A stretch of DNA of 64,000 nucleotides from Petrosia ficiformis (taxonomy: Eukaryota > Porifera > Demospongiae > Haplosclerida > Petrosiidae). Shown one piece after another: positions 23,631 through 34,514 of this stretch. A program made the position numbers and the translations under genes. The stretch spans positions 22,167,466 through 22,231,465 of the forward strand of contig OX345636.1 of assembly GCA_947044365.1 (NCBI GenBank), in the 5' to 3' direction. The stretch's first letter is position 1. Every line of letters starts with the position of its first letter. The notes beneath the pieces were generated by a model. The model saw nothing but the letters and a program-made list of their open reading frames with translations, was not told the DNA's origin and made no database searches.

Positions 23631-23723
23631 AGTCTGGCGTTGCCGCCCACTTTTCCACACGTAAATCGTAATCGTTAATCGTTAATCGTTAATCGTATGC
23701 AAAGTGGGCGGCAACGCCAGACT
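23631..23723. repeat. Perfect 23-bp inverted repeat around a TTAATCG tandem array
   Basis: Arms 23631-23653 (AGTCTGGCGTTGCCGCCCAC...) and 23701-23723 are exact reverse complements. The 47-nt loop contains about four 7-bp units GTTAATC. Immediately precedes the 12-bp minisatellite; part of the arm (AGTCTGGC, GGGCGGC) recurs just after it at 24390-24423. It may therefore be one end of an element that encloses the minisatellite. Confidence 0.85.
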
Positions 23724-23744
23724 ATGTCAGTACAGTCACCAGAT

Positions 23745-24378
23745 CGGTTACTATATATATAGATCGGTTACTAGATCGGTCACCAGATCGATCACTAAAT
23801 TGGTTACCAGATCGGCTACCAGACCGATCTCTAAATCGGTTACTAGATTGGTTATCAGATCAGTCACCAGATCGCTAACCAGATAAGTCACCAGATCAGT
23901 TACCAAATCAGTCACCACATCAGTTACCAAATTCATTACCAGATCAGTCACCAGATCGATCACGGCTAGATCAGTTACCAAATTAGTTACCAGATCGATC
24001 ACTAAATCGGTTACCAGATCCGTTACCAGATCGGTAACCAGATCGCTTACCAGATCGGTCACCAGATCAGTCACCAGATCAGTTACCAGATTGCTTACCA
24101 GATTGCTTACCAGATCGGTCACTAGATCGGTTACCAGATCGATATCTGAATCGATTACCAGATCAGTTACAGATCGGTTATCAGATCGGTCACCAGATCG
24201 GTTACCAGATCAGTCACCAGATCAGTTACCAGATCAGTTACCAGATCGCTTACCAGATTGGTTACCAGATCGGTCACTAGATCGGTTACAAGATCAGTCA
24301 CTAAATCGATTACCAGATCAGTTACCAGATCAGTTACCAGATCAGTTACCAGATCGGTCACCAGATTGGTTACTATAT
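23745..24378. repeat. 12-bp minisatellite (ACCAGATCGGTT type)
   Basis: About 50 tandem units of 12 bp, consensus ACCAGATCrGTy, every unit holding GATC. Because 12 is a multiple of three, several frames on both strands are open (T-D-L-V repeats on minus; L-P-D-Q or S-V-T-R on plus). Some units have indels (24171, 23965). A satellite expansion is far more likely than a protein: there is no start context, no flanking exon, and both strands are equally open. Confidence 0.95.
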
Positions 24379-24580
24379 AGATTGTGAGAGTCTGGCTTGC
24401 AAGATTAACATGACATGGGCGGCGGAATGGCAATAAAATGGCGGTTGATAAGTGTCTTGCTCTGTTTTTTTGGCTTGTAGAGTGCAAATCGTTAAAACAC
24501 CAATGCTGCTTGTATTACAGCAAAAAAGTGAGGTAATTCTTTATAGTTTAGTGCAAACGAGTCACGAATTTTTAGAGCAA

Positions 24581-25284
24581 CTATCTGGGTACCCAACGGT
24601 TATTGTGAATGGATATCCGGATAGTAAAAGACTGGATCATTTCCAGTCCTACTATTATAAAGCTACTGCTGATGTGCAGACTAGAGTAGTGTCCTGCTTC
24701 GTGTGTAGGAATAATGTCCTTTGATAAAGTAGAAAGGTAGTGATGACAAAAGGTTTTTTGACGAACGTGTAATTCATTTCTACTCCTGTGTCTAACTCCA
24801 TGGTTAGTGGCTTGTCTTTGACATTGACAGTAACTTCGATAGGGTTTGAAGAGGTGAAATTCCTCACTTTCCAAGTCCGTAGTGTCGTTCTTCTCATGTT
24901 GGACAAGGTGTGTGTCATGGTATCTTGTCTTGGGTCTGCTAACAGGTGGCACACTTTTATTTTGGGGTTTCGACCTGCAAGCTGGAGCAATGTGGCCCTT
25001 CTTACCACGAACATGGCACTCGGCATCCTTGAAACGGCAGTCCAGTGCTTTATGGCCAGTTTTCCCGCATCTAGAACAGGGTTGTTGTGGTCTCAGACGT
25101 TGTGGTTGTCTACTGCTAATTTCTTGATGGTAGGTTCAGTGGCTTTGAATGCCCGAGAGTTGCAGTCAGCTGCTTCCATACTTTGAGTGAGCTCCATAGC
25201 TTTAGTGAGGGTAAGATTAGTCTCAGCAAGCAATTGTCTTTGCATTGCTTCGTTATGTAGTCCACATACAAATCTGTCATGCAA
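24581..25284 (-). pseudogene. Ty3/gypsy retrotransposon gag and protease fragment
   Basis: Read on the minus strand in two frames: first a capsid-end segment (DRFVCGLHNEAMQRQLLAE, MELTQSMEAAD), then a CCHC zinc knuckle CSRCGKTGHKALDC, a second knuckle in which the second Cys has become Arg (CHVRGKKGHIAPAC), and then an aspartic protease start with D-T-G (MELDTGVE). Frames change at about 25093 and 25026. The capsid side is cut off by a hAT-type terminus at 25285. No reverse transcriptase follows. A retrotransposon relic, not a host gene. Confidence 0.82.
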
Positions 25285-25369
25285 TCGCGATACAATTTTT
25301 TAATAATTGTTATCGCGATTGCCACAAAATGTTGTGATAATCGATAAATCGATATTATCGCTCAGCCCT
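25285..25369. mobile_element. Terminal fragment of a hAT-type element
   Basis: Ends in CGATATTATCGCTCAGCCCTAG, the reverse of a TAGGGCTGAGCGATA terminus, preceded by a palindrome AATCGCGATACAA...TTGTTATCGCGATT. It interrupts the gypsy gag frame. Only one end is visible. Confidence 0.55.
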
Positions 25370-26524
25370 AGTAACTGTATACTTAACCTTTCCACATGAG
25401 CATAGAGTTTCCCAGCTTTCAAGAAAGTGATGCATTCAGTCGCTATAAGTACACATTCTTCATTAAAACCACTGTTTGCTCACCAAATTCTGACAACATT
25501 CTGTCATACACCACTTACACCACGACATGATCAACAGATTTTTCATGTATAGTTGAATGTTCCTTTTTTCTTTGGATGAGCTTTACCAGACGCATAATCA
25601 TTGTTCTTCAAACCCTTCACACAAACAGCACAAGTAAGAGATTCACTCACATCGTGCACACTGAAATTGGAATCATCAGGGTTGTGAATCGATGTAGTCA
25701 GACCGTTCAATTTCACTTCCTGATGGTGAGTGAGACTCTAAAGCAATGAAATGGTGCTACTTTGGATCACAGGAACAGGTAAGGCTAGTAGAAAGCCATT
25801 GCACATGAGGCAGACTTATTATAAATAACGGCCAATCGAAAATTAATTAATTTTCTGAAATAACAATGGCACATCAGAGCACTGATCATCAGATGCATGC
25901 CATATGAGCTTGACAGCAACACTAATCCCTACCAAAAATCAATCACTTCAGATTAAGACACTACTTCACCCATAAAGGACAAAACTGTTCTGTCTCTACT
26001 ACACAGAACAAGGGAGGAAACTATGAGAAAACTATGAGAATCCTCATCATCATCATCATCATCATCATCCTCAAAAAGAGCTAGGTATTGGATCTGATGC
26101 TTTGGAATCTTTGTGTTGAGTCTCAATAAATCAGTCAAGATTTATGATGATGTAACATTTACATGAAAGAAATAATTATATCCTTGCAAACATGTTTTAA
26201 TAAGGCAGTAATGAATATAAAGTGAATATACATACATACATAGAATGACCTAAAGATAATGCATTAAATTACATGTGGGTAGGGACACTAAATAATGAAT
26301 TCAGTTATGATGTTCTAAAGCAACCAAACATGTTCCTTGAGACTCCAAATTTTGAAAACTTATTAACCCTTTAAGCATCATAATTATATGTTGGACCTAT
26401 TGGGTCTCATCAGCACAGTACAGCCCAAGCATTCAATTTGACTTTGACCACAAGCATATGTAAAGAACAGTCCATCAGTTATGTCAGAACCCTTCATCCT
26501 CATCTATACTGTCTTTTCTTTCGT

Positions 26525-26580
26525 CATTCTGGAGGTACTAATTGTACTAGAGAGCTAATACAGTCGGTACCTCCAGAATG
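26525..26580. repeat. 14-bp inverted repeat
   Basis: CATTCTGGAGGTAC (26525-26538) and GTACCTCCAGAATG (26567-26580) are perfect inverted repeats. Possibly the end of the Harbinger-related DNA that follows, or a small foldback element. Confidence 0.7.
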
Positions 26581-26812
26581 AATGCAAATAATTAAATATA
26601 AATACATGGTGGGAAAAATTAACAATTAAATTTCTCAACTGTTGAATAACATTTGACTTTGTTATTAGTATTATATTACATTGTGCATTGTTGACGGTTT
26701 CTTGATGGAACTCATATCGAAATAAAACAACCTTCAATCAATTCTTCTGATTATATTAACAGGAGGTCTCATATTTCATTGAATGTACAAGCTTAAGCCT
26801 GTTGTGATTATA

Positions 26813-27180
26813 GGTATTCTTTCGTGGACGTTGTTGTGCAATGGCCAGAAAGTGTTCACAATGCAAGGATGTATGCTAATTCCTGTAAAGTGGAGAGATC
26901 CCTTCATGTTGAAGGAGAAGATCCCATTCTAGTATTTCTCTTGAGATACTGTTAATGCCCTTACCTCATGAAAGAGTATGCTGCAGATGGCCCAAGTCTT
27001 AAAAAACAAATGTAATAGAATGTGCTTTTGGATGTCTCAAGTCTAGATTTTCTTGTTTGAAATGACTGATGGATATAAACATGACTGACCACTACTTATG
27101 TATGCTTGTTTTGTGCTGCATAATGTCTGCAAGATCAACGATGAGTCTATCAGTGAAGAAAAATAAAGAAATTCCATTTC
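26813..27180 (+). pseudogene. Harbinger-type transposase relic
   Basis: Plus-strand frames recall the DDE nuclease of Harbinger transposases: [22 protein letters not shown] near 26820-26885 (family pattern: D..xWPGSxHDxRVxxNS), then a decayed PYLMKEYAADGPSLKKQ (about 26963-27010), then IECAFGCLKSRFSCLK and a MDIN...VLCCIMSA segment to 27130. In-frame stops and shifts interrupt all three parts. Family assignment is from recalled motifs; the copy is certainly non-functional. Confidence 0.7.
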
Positions 27181-27192
27181 TTACAATAGAGA

Positions 27193-27308
27193 TTTTCAAC
27201 CAGCCACACAACCAAATAGGTATATATATGACTGACTCTAATGAAGTGGAGGGAAAAAAGAGTGAGTCATATATATACCTATTTGGTTGTGTGGCCACTG
27301 GTTGAAAA
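27193..27308. repeat. Foldback element with ~47-bp arms
   Basis: 27193-27238 and 27260-27308 are near-perfect reverse complements (TTTTCAACCAGCCACACAAC... / ...GGTTGAAAA, with a few mismatches and a 3-nt difference) around a 21-nt loop. It directly follows the Harbinger relic, and the same TACCTATTTGGTTG motif recurs at 10186-10200. Confidence 0.85.
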
Positions 27309-27664
27309 GGAAAGTGCTTACAACATTTATGAGAAATTCATTTTGCATAATTATAAATAATTATTATGAAATAATGACTATTATAGTGTGGTTGAATATC
27401 AATTGTTTAAATGAACCAGTGTATCAGCTTTCATTGCTTGATGAGCTTGTATGTTGCAGGTAATAGAGAGACCTCTAAGTAAGTAAAACCCTTCAGAAAT
27501 TGAATTGGTTAATTTTTCCACATTGCTTGATAATTGGCGAGTGTATGTGAGCCTAACCTTATGTGTAGAGTGGCATTTGTCTGTCACACATACCATAAAT
27601 TAATATTACTTTCTGTTATTATACATTAATTATTTACATATACCATATAATATATTCAATAAAA

Positions 27665-27915
27665 AAACATAACATCAAGACAGAGAGAATTAGCAAGAGT
27701 TAGAGCTGCGTGTCGGAGGACTAGGGAGACTCCAGACTCCAGAACACCAAGTGCAACTGGAAGGTTGATCAATTAAGATCAAGGAGGCAAAGAACATTAG
27801 AGACCCCAGATGATGAAGCAGGGAGACTGGAAGCGGACAGAATGAGAGAGTGTAGGTAAAGAGCTGTAGAGAGAAGTAGATCTAGAAGAAGGAGAAAAGT
27901 GAGAATACCAACTTT
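27665..27915 (+). other. Possible decayed Arg/Glu-rich coding repeat
   Basis: Purine-rich stretch (GAGAGAATTAGCAAGAGTTAGAG..., AGACTCCAGACTCCAGAACACC...) whose broken frames read Arg/Glu/Thr-Pro repeats such as ARVRARRRTRETP. It resembles basic repeat regions found in some transposon-linked proteins, but no full frame exists. Very uncertain. Confidence 0.25.
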
Positions 27916-28099
27916 CGGCTGTGGCATTACTCTCTAAATTGTATATATCATCAAATAATAATAAATAAATTTTACATATGCATAGATGTTGTCACCCACA
28001 TCAATCAAAATTAATTAATTATGTTATAAGCTTACACTCGCCTTTTAATGCCTGCATTCACCTAGTTTATTCATACATTGGACTGTGACAGTAATTGTC

Positions 28100-28185
28100 C
28101 ATACTCACTGCTTCTTTCCTCACTATTTTCTCTATCCTGACTTTCTGATTCATCACTATCAGGACCACCTAGGCCTGAAAGTATA
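28100..28185 (-). other. Possible small acidic exon
   Basis: On the minus strand, after a CTTTCAG acceptor at about 28176, a frame reads GGPDSDESESQDRENSEERSSE. No partner exons identified. A similar acidic stretch (ETESDESEPQPR) appears on the minus strand at about 46470-46545. Both could be spurious or decayed transposase N-termini. Confidence 0.25.
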
Positions 28186-28470
28186 ATCAGCAACATGTCT
28201 GTGGTTACAGAGTCCTGACGCTTCAAGTTCAAGATATCAATACTCTCAAGCCACCATCAATCTGTTCTGTTGCTGTGGAACCTCCCCAAACTATCTCACA
28301 GAGTTCATAGTACAACAGTACTACCCTAGCATGTCCACTCCTCCTACTGGAATCAACAGCTTGTCTATATTTCACACTTAATATACAACCTTGTTGTTAA
28401 AACACCCTTCGTTATTTCATCTTTCTTATGGGGATAGTCTTTACACCAATTTCTTTCTTCATCCTCTGCT

Positions 28471-28840
28471 GCCTTAGAGAACTGAGCTTGTTTCAAAATG
28501 TTTCCCATTTTCAGCACTGCTGCATATATTTTGGCCGCTGTTCACTTTCTCTACCCCAAACCTGGCTCCTTTTCCAACAAGAAGTATGTGGGCGGGGCAA
28601 CTGAACGCCCAAATATTATGGTCGGCAAGGGGGATGCACCCCTTTTGAACCCCCATTGACTGGGGAACACCCCCTTCAAAATTTCCTTGTACTCATTATT
28701 TAGGCCAAAGGGCGGCCGAAAAACCATCAACATTTTAAACTATTTTCATGCCTGATGCTTTGTAATGCTAGTAACACACTCCTAACTGCATAGGGGTGAA
28801 ATATCACATACATGCATATGTGACATCAGTGCTCTAAGAG
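28471..28840 (-). mobile_element. Decayed second copy of the piggyBac-type element
   Basis: Right end TGACATCAGTGCTCTAAGAG followed by TTAA (28841-28844); left end CCTTAGAGAACTGAG. Inside, in reverse orientation to 18077-18666, are 'TTTAGGCCAAAGGGCGGCCGAAAA' and 'CCCATTGACTGGGGAACACCCCC'. No transposase. Confidence 0.7.
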
Positions 28841-29905
28841 TTAAAAAGTTCTAAGATATCAGTATACTTACTTTTTTCAAAAAGTCAGAAAGTCAGAGTG
28901 AATAAATAGCTAGCTGCTACCCTTTTCAAAGGAACCAGGTACATGTACATAGACACTCACATTCACACACATAAACATACACATACTAAAATTAATTATG
29001 CAGTCAGTGGATAAGGATATGGTAGTTGCCTGGATTAAAAATGGTTGCACCATTCAATGGATCAGTGAAGAACTACAAAAACAGTATCCTGATATAAGAG
29101 GCTTGTCAGCTAGAATATTAAAATGACCAAAAATGAAGTTGTGTCGCAGATTGTGAATGAGGTAAGCATAGAGTGAAGTGCAGTAACATTAATACGATAA
29201 TATATTGTGTTCAAAGTTTGGAGAAATATACATTAGAACTATGATGAAAGGATACAAAGGTCATTAAAGTGAGCATAAAGTTGGATCAGCTTTACTACAA
29301 GTTGCTCTTGACAGTTATGAAAAGAGACTCCAGAATACAGTGGACAAAACTAATCCAATACCTTATTATGCTTGATATTTTGGCCACAAGATTGATTTAG
29401 ATCAGAATGAGAAGTTAATACAGTTTGTGTGTACTCGTGTAACTGCAGTTAATGGCTTTTCGGGTAAAATAGTTGGTCATCTTACCTTGGCTGTGAAGAA
29501 CAATCTGATGATTTACTGAGAAGTATCAAGCTATTATACAACAATTTGAGTCATCTTTTTCTGCTCGTAGTATTTGTATATGTGTTTATGGTTACTAATT
29601 TAGTAAGGTTTCTTTTGTATTGTATAAATAGCAGACATTTATAATTATATTTCAGTGTGTGTACAGTTTGAGTTAGAGATTTTCAGTTTGTTAATAATAA
29701 TAATAATAAAAGATACTACACTGCTCAATTAAAAAAACCTGTGCTTCAATATGGATTGTGGCATCAGCTAAGGGTGGATCACGGGAGGGAATTTTATTTC
29801 TTCAGAAGTGAACTACGAAATATTTATGGACCTACTGACATAGAGCCATTTTACCAATCCCCTTCAACTCAGGTAATTTTTAGCCAGTATTGAATTGTTA
29901 GTTTT

Positions 29906-31538
29906 CAGTGATGGGCAATACCGATACCAAAGTACTCGATATCACGGTTCCAGGTATCAATCCAGCCGTATCGATATATTCATAGCCAACAATAGAACAA
30001 ACCATATCCAAAACACGTGTATGTGTACGAAAAAAACAGATTGATGATACTTTGATTGCCATGATTGCCACTGACCTTCAGCCTGTGTCCATAGTTGAAG
30101 ACAAGGGGTTTCGAAACCTTATTCACATCCTGGACAGTCAATATGAAGTACAAAGTCGCCGTACAGTCATGAGCAATCTTCCAGAGACCTATGAAAACTT
30201 AAAAAAAAAGAAATTACAACCGCAATTAAATGATGCTTCTCAATTGCTCTAACTACCAATATATGGAGCTCCCTTCAAACTATTTCCTATTGTGGTGTTA
30301 CAACCCACTACATTACCATGAACTGGGAGCTTAAATCAGCCGTATTGGAAACCTTTCAATTTAGTACAGACTATACCGCTGATAATATATCATCAGAGAT
30401 ACTTCGTGTCACTAGGAGCTGGAATATAGAAGAAAAAATTGTGTGTGTTGTTACAGATAATGCCAGCAACATGACAGCTGCAATAAACAAGACACCATGG
30501 AGACACCTACCATGTTTTGCACATCCGTTAAACCTTGCTGTACAGGATTCTATCAAACAAAATAACAACATCAGTACTGTACAGCAAAGATGCAAGGACG
30601 TAGTGGCTCACTTCCACAGCAGCACAAACTTGAACTGGAGGTAGTCACAAGGTGGAATTCGACCTGGATGATAAAGCATTGATCGCAAGCTCTTTAAGTG
30701 TCTTAAAGCCATTTTTGGAGGCAACAGAGGATATTTCTGGAGGTAAGTATGTCTCAGTTTCAATGATAATCCCCCTTGTGAAACTGCTTAATCAGAGCAT
30801 GCAAGGACATTTGTCTGATTCCCTTGTAGCAAAACTTTCTAGTGAGTTGTCTGCTCGTTTTGCTCCGATTGAAGGTGTTTAGACTCAGAGCACTCTGAAC
30901 AGGCAAGCAACACCGAAAATGCTGACACATCCATCACAACTCAGCCTTTGGGATGCTTTTGACAAACATGTCAGTGAATCGAGTTCCCACAGAACTACAC
31001 AAACTGATGCTACAATCGAAGTACACAGGTATTTTGAAGAACAGAACATTGAACGTTCCAAAGATCCGCTTGAATGGTGGAAAAACAATTCAGTCAGGTT
31101 TCCAAAGCTGCACAGAGTAGCTAAAAATTATTTATGTATACCTGGGTCTTCACTCCCTTCTGAAAGGTTGTTGAAAGGTTGTTCTCTGCTGCTGGGCAAC
31201 TCGTTTCTGAAAGACGAAATAGGCTTAAACCTAAGAACATTGATACCTTGCTTTTTTCTCCATCACAATTTTAAACGACTTTAACTGATGTATGGACTAC
31301 TCTCTACTTTTCTTTTAAGATGTGAACTTAACATGATCGATACTGAAATTGACAGTGATAAGATAATATTATTTACTTAGTGAGAATGATGTTTTCTATT
31401 ATTTACTTACGTCTTCTTTCATTCAATCAAGTCCACATGATAATGATGATATTGCGCATGCGCAGTACTCATGTACTCGGTATCGTACTCGATACCTTCG
31501 ATTCTTTGAATTCCAGTACTCGGTATCGCCCATCACTA
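29906..31538 (+). mobile_element. hAT element, copy 2, with intact 8-bp target duplication
   Basis: Terminal repeats CAGTGATGGGCAATACC / GGTATCGCCCATCACTA; exact flanking duplication TTAGTTTT (29898-29905 and 31539-31546). Length 1633 bp. Same family as 6677-8202, but it retains more of the N-terminal region and has a decayed transposase frame. Inserted in an intron of the DDE integrase pseudogene. Confidence 0.92.
30030..31285 (+). pseudogene. hAT transposase, frameshifted
   Basis: Frame pieces: 30052-30252 (ATDLQPVSIVEDKGFRNLI, the region after the BED finger), 30318-30644 ([34 protein letters not shown]), 30652-30882 ([19 protein letters not shown]) and 30919-31284 (DPLEWWKNNSVRFPKL, YLCIPGSSLPSERLL). 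At 31166-31185 the SERLL-KG segment is partly duplicated, breaking the end. About 60-70% similar by eye to the copy at 6730-7830. No BED finger is visible between the left terminus and 30052. Non-functional. Confidence 0.88.
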
Positions 31539-32417
31539 TTAGTTTTAAATTGTATTGTAGAACCTCACTGTTGAAAGAATATGGCCTCAAATTAATTCAC
31601 CAGTGAATTATCCACTGAAAAGACTGCTGTTAATGGAAGATGAAGTCATAGACATGACATGTTCGGCAACTCAATTTTGTGTACATTAGAAACAGCTGCT
31701 GTAGGCAGGCGTTCAAAGATTTGTTGATTCCTGGAATTGTCACATTATATGAGGTAGCTATTGTACTTTTTTTTATAATTCCAAATGTTCTGCCAAATCA
31801 AAATTTAGGGATATACTTCTGTACCTAGTAGTTCTGTTCCAGAAGTGAACACTGCAATAAGTAGGTACATGGAACTACAAGGCACACTTACGATACAAAG
31901 TAGTCTTGGAGTTGATCCAGTGAAAACCTACAAGAAAACATGATTGTTTATAATAGCCTGCGTTTGAAGACATTTTCACTAATATGGCTTCAAGTGATAA
32001 ATACAGAAACGTACTAAGTGATCTGATATAACTTAAATTATCACTTTATTTTATAATAATTGTAATGGTAACTCATGTTATTATTTAATGTTTCAGGGTA
32101 AATGAGAAAAGGTTTAACTTAATATTCATCGAACACTGTTTTCAATTAGGATAGCAACTGCTAATGGGGTAATCGAATATATACAGGCATTAAATCCAAT
32201 ATGCAATCTACTTGAAAAACCCCACCACACATGTATATACCTATTTGTTCATCAATTCAACTTGTAAAGTTCAAGATCAATAGCAGCATCATCATATCTC
32301 CACACCATTGAAAATACTGGTATCAACTGAGGTAATCAAGTACAAGAACATATAATTCATAAATGCACAACAATGAGGATAAGAAGAATTCTCTGACAGC
32401 CACGGTCATTGTTCTGA

Positions 32418-32678
32418 CTAGTGAAAAACAAACCTCTTGTCACAGTCGAGTCCATAATTTTTAAGTTGTCTGTGTTCACTAGAATAACACTCTGTGCTTG
32501 TAGCCAGAGAAAGGTTTGACTGTGATTCATTTTGCACAGGTGGACTGTGGTCCACTTTCATACGTTCACCTTGCACTTCATAGTCTGGGTCTTCTGCAGA
32601 ACCATCACTAAGAGTTTTGATTCCTTCATATTTTAAAGTGTAAACATTTCCAGTCAGTAGTGACTGAGTGCTACACAT
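32418..32678 (-). other. Unrecognised minus-strand open frame
   Basis: 86 codons including VYTLKYEGIKTLSDGSAEDPDYEVQGERMKV (31 residues at about 32645-32553). The composition is protein-like rather than repeat-like, but I see no clear exon partners and no family. It could be an exon of an unseen gene or chance. Confidence 0.25.
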
Positions 32679-32817
32679 GGCAATACCTCCATCAGTTTGG
32701 CTTGTCCATATGTGTTGGTAGACGTGATATCTCTTATCATTCCTTCAATACTGAAACTTGTGACGGCAGAAATTTTTCACAAGTAAACAAGCCCACGTGT
32801 AAGGCTGTGACTAATGC

Positions 32818-34445
32818 TTGCCTACGCCCTCGCAAAAATTGAAATTACAGACGTTTCTTCTCAAACCTTATAGCTTGAAAACACAAAAATTTCAACTCAC
32901 GAAAATAACCCACTATACGGTACCTACAAAACATACATCAATTCCTAATGGACAAACCTGCTATGACCACATAAGCATAGGTAATAACTTTAATGAGTAT
33001 TTTATAAATATAGGCCTATCTCTCCGTCAATGTTTGCCGTCCAACCTGTTATACGAACCATTGCAGGACTCAGATGTTACTCCATGAATCAGTTTCTACA
33101 ATTATGAAATATCTTCAATCTGTTCAACTACAGACCTATTTCAATCTTCCCTTATTAAGATCACGGAAAGAGTGGTTTATGACCAACTATATCAACATCT
33201 AGATTCAAGCAACATATTGTTCACTCAACAGTCGGGGCTTTTGATCATATCTCTACAATGTCACTACTCTTAAAATTATCTAATAATTGGCTAAAGGAAA
33301 TAGATAATGGATGCTTGTAGGAGCAGTTTTTTTGCCTTAAGAAAGCATTAGGATACATTTGATCATGAAATATTACTAAACAAGTTATTTGAAGTGGGAG
33401 TCAGTGGTCAGTCAATAAATTGGTTTCAAAATTACCTAAGCTGTAGAGACCAAGCAGTTAAGTATGATAATTCCTTATCACAATACAGATATACTGTATT
33501 GTGATAAGGAATTATCATCTATCTTAGGACCCCTTCTATTTTCTGTTTATGTTCATGATCTTCCTACTCTAGTAAAAATGTGTTAAACTAGCCAGTTTGC
33601 TGATGATACATCGTTATATAGCTGTATTTCTGAAATACAGAATAGGCTAACTACATCTAAATGTCTCAAAGACAAAAGTGGTTCTCTTTGGTAGCAGATG
33701 TGCACTTTCTAAAGTGCAATCACTAAATGTAAGTATATCAGAAAAGCGTTGCAACAGGTGGAAACCATAGAGTATCTGAAAGAAATAAAACCAGTGGCAT
33801 GTTGAACAGACTACTTCATATTTGACCCTCCACCACTATACAAATCTTGTATAACACAATAGTCTTACCATCACTTGACTATTGTGATGTTGTATGGAGT
33901 GGATGCTCACAGGAAGATTCGAATAAACTGGAGGTTATCCACAACAATGCTGCCAGAGCAATCATGGGAGCACCATAAAGATGCTTGGCCACTGCTCTGA
34001 GGAAGAAATTGGGATGGACAACTCCACAGCAGAGGAGGATCTTCCATACAGTAATGTGGACATTTCAATGTTTAAATCATCTCACTCTTCCATATTTAGA
34101 TGATGTATTTGTATCTACCTTTAAACTACATCATTATCTAGCAAGACAAATGAATGGAATTCATCTTCCTAATCCTCAAACTAATGGATTGAAGAGGTCA
34201 TTTGGATATATGGGAGCTACAGTATGGAACTCGCTTCCTACAAACATGTGAAAAACGGCCTTTGGCCATCATTTCACTAGGTCCTCATAATGAAAGAGTA
34301 ATCATCAATAACAAAAATGATGTGTAAATAAAAATCAGAAATTAACATTTAAAATGATCTAGAATAAAGATATCAAGTAAAATGACAATGTAAGTAGGAG
34401 AAAAACAAAAAAAAAATAAATAAATAAATAAAAATAAAATTAAAA
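32818..34445 (+). mobile_element. Degenerate LINE (CR1/L2-like), 3' part
   Basis: Broken plus-strand frames follow a LINE ORF2 order: ISIGNNFNEYFINIGLS linker (about 32970-33020), NYRPISIFPLIKITERVVY (33120-33180, start of reverse transcriptase), FEVGVSGQSINWFQNYL (33385-33440), GPLLFSVYVHDLP and QFADDTSLY (33530-33620, the catalytic A-D-D box), VLPSLDYCDVVWSG (33865-33905), then the C-terminal RRIFHTVMWTFQCLNHLTLPYL and GATVWNSLPTNM (34035-34250). An A-rich tail with AAATAAATAAAT (34408-34445) closes it. Many stops; endonuclease not seen. Confidence 0.85.
33465..33517. repeat. Perfect 24-bp hairpin inside the LINE
   Basis: 33465-33488 and 33494-33517 are exact reverse complements around ATATA. 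It sits within the LINE reverse-transcriptase relic and replaces coding sequence just before the GPLLFSVY block. It may come from template switching or a tiny insertion. Confidence 0.9.
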
Positions 34446-34514
34446 ATTCACAAACTACAAGAAACATCTCCATTATATAGAATGTCATCTGAATTCACAA
34501 CTTCAGTTGATGAC

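Larger units (their letters stand above)
28999..31955 (+). pseudogene. DDE integrase-core gene of marine-invertebrate type, split by a hAT insertion
   Basis: Fragments read in order on the plus strand: 28999-29125 (VVAWIKNGCTIQWISEEL); 29220-29520, with TMMKGYKG, the first catalytic Asp in HKIDLDQNEKL, then GFSGKIVGH; 29735-29872, with the second Asp in LRVDHGREF, ending Ser-Thr-Gln; intron 29873-31560 (GTAATT...TTGTAG); 31561-31680, with the likely catalytic Glu in NLTVERIWPQIN, then VNYPLKRLL; 31800-31940 (a TSVPSSSVPEV..A.SRY stretch, then SLGVDP). I recognise the order and motifs of a rve-type 'integrase core' protein family common in marine animals and usually uncharacterised. Stops (after PYYA at about 29370, at 29518 and later) make it a pseudogene. 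A hAT element fills most of the intron. Confidence 0.72.

Noticed and set aside
23745..24378. Regular array that could be taken for CRISPR
   Set aside because: The unit is 12 bp with no spacers, in an animal genome. It is a minisatellite.
23751..24487. Long open frames on both strands with T-D-L-V and L-P-D-Q repeats
   Set aside because: They are translations of a 12-bp minisatellite, equally open on both strands and in several frames, without start context or flanking exons.
25953..26138. Poly-Asp minus-strand ORF
   Set aside because: Product of an (ATC)n microsatellite at 26043-26070.
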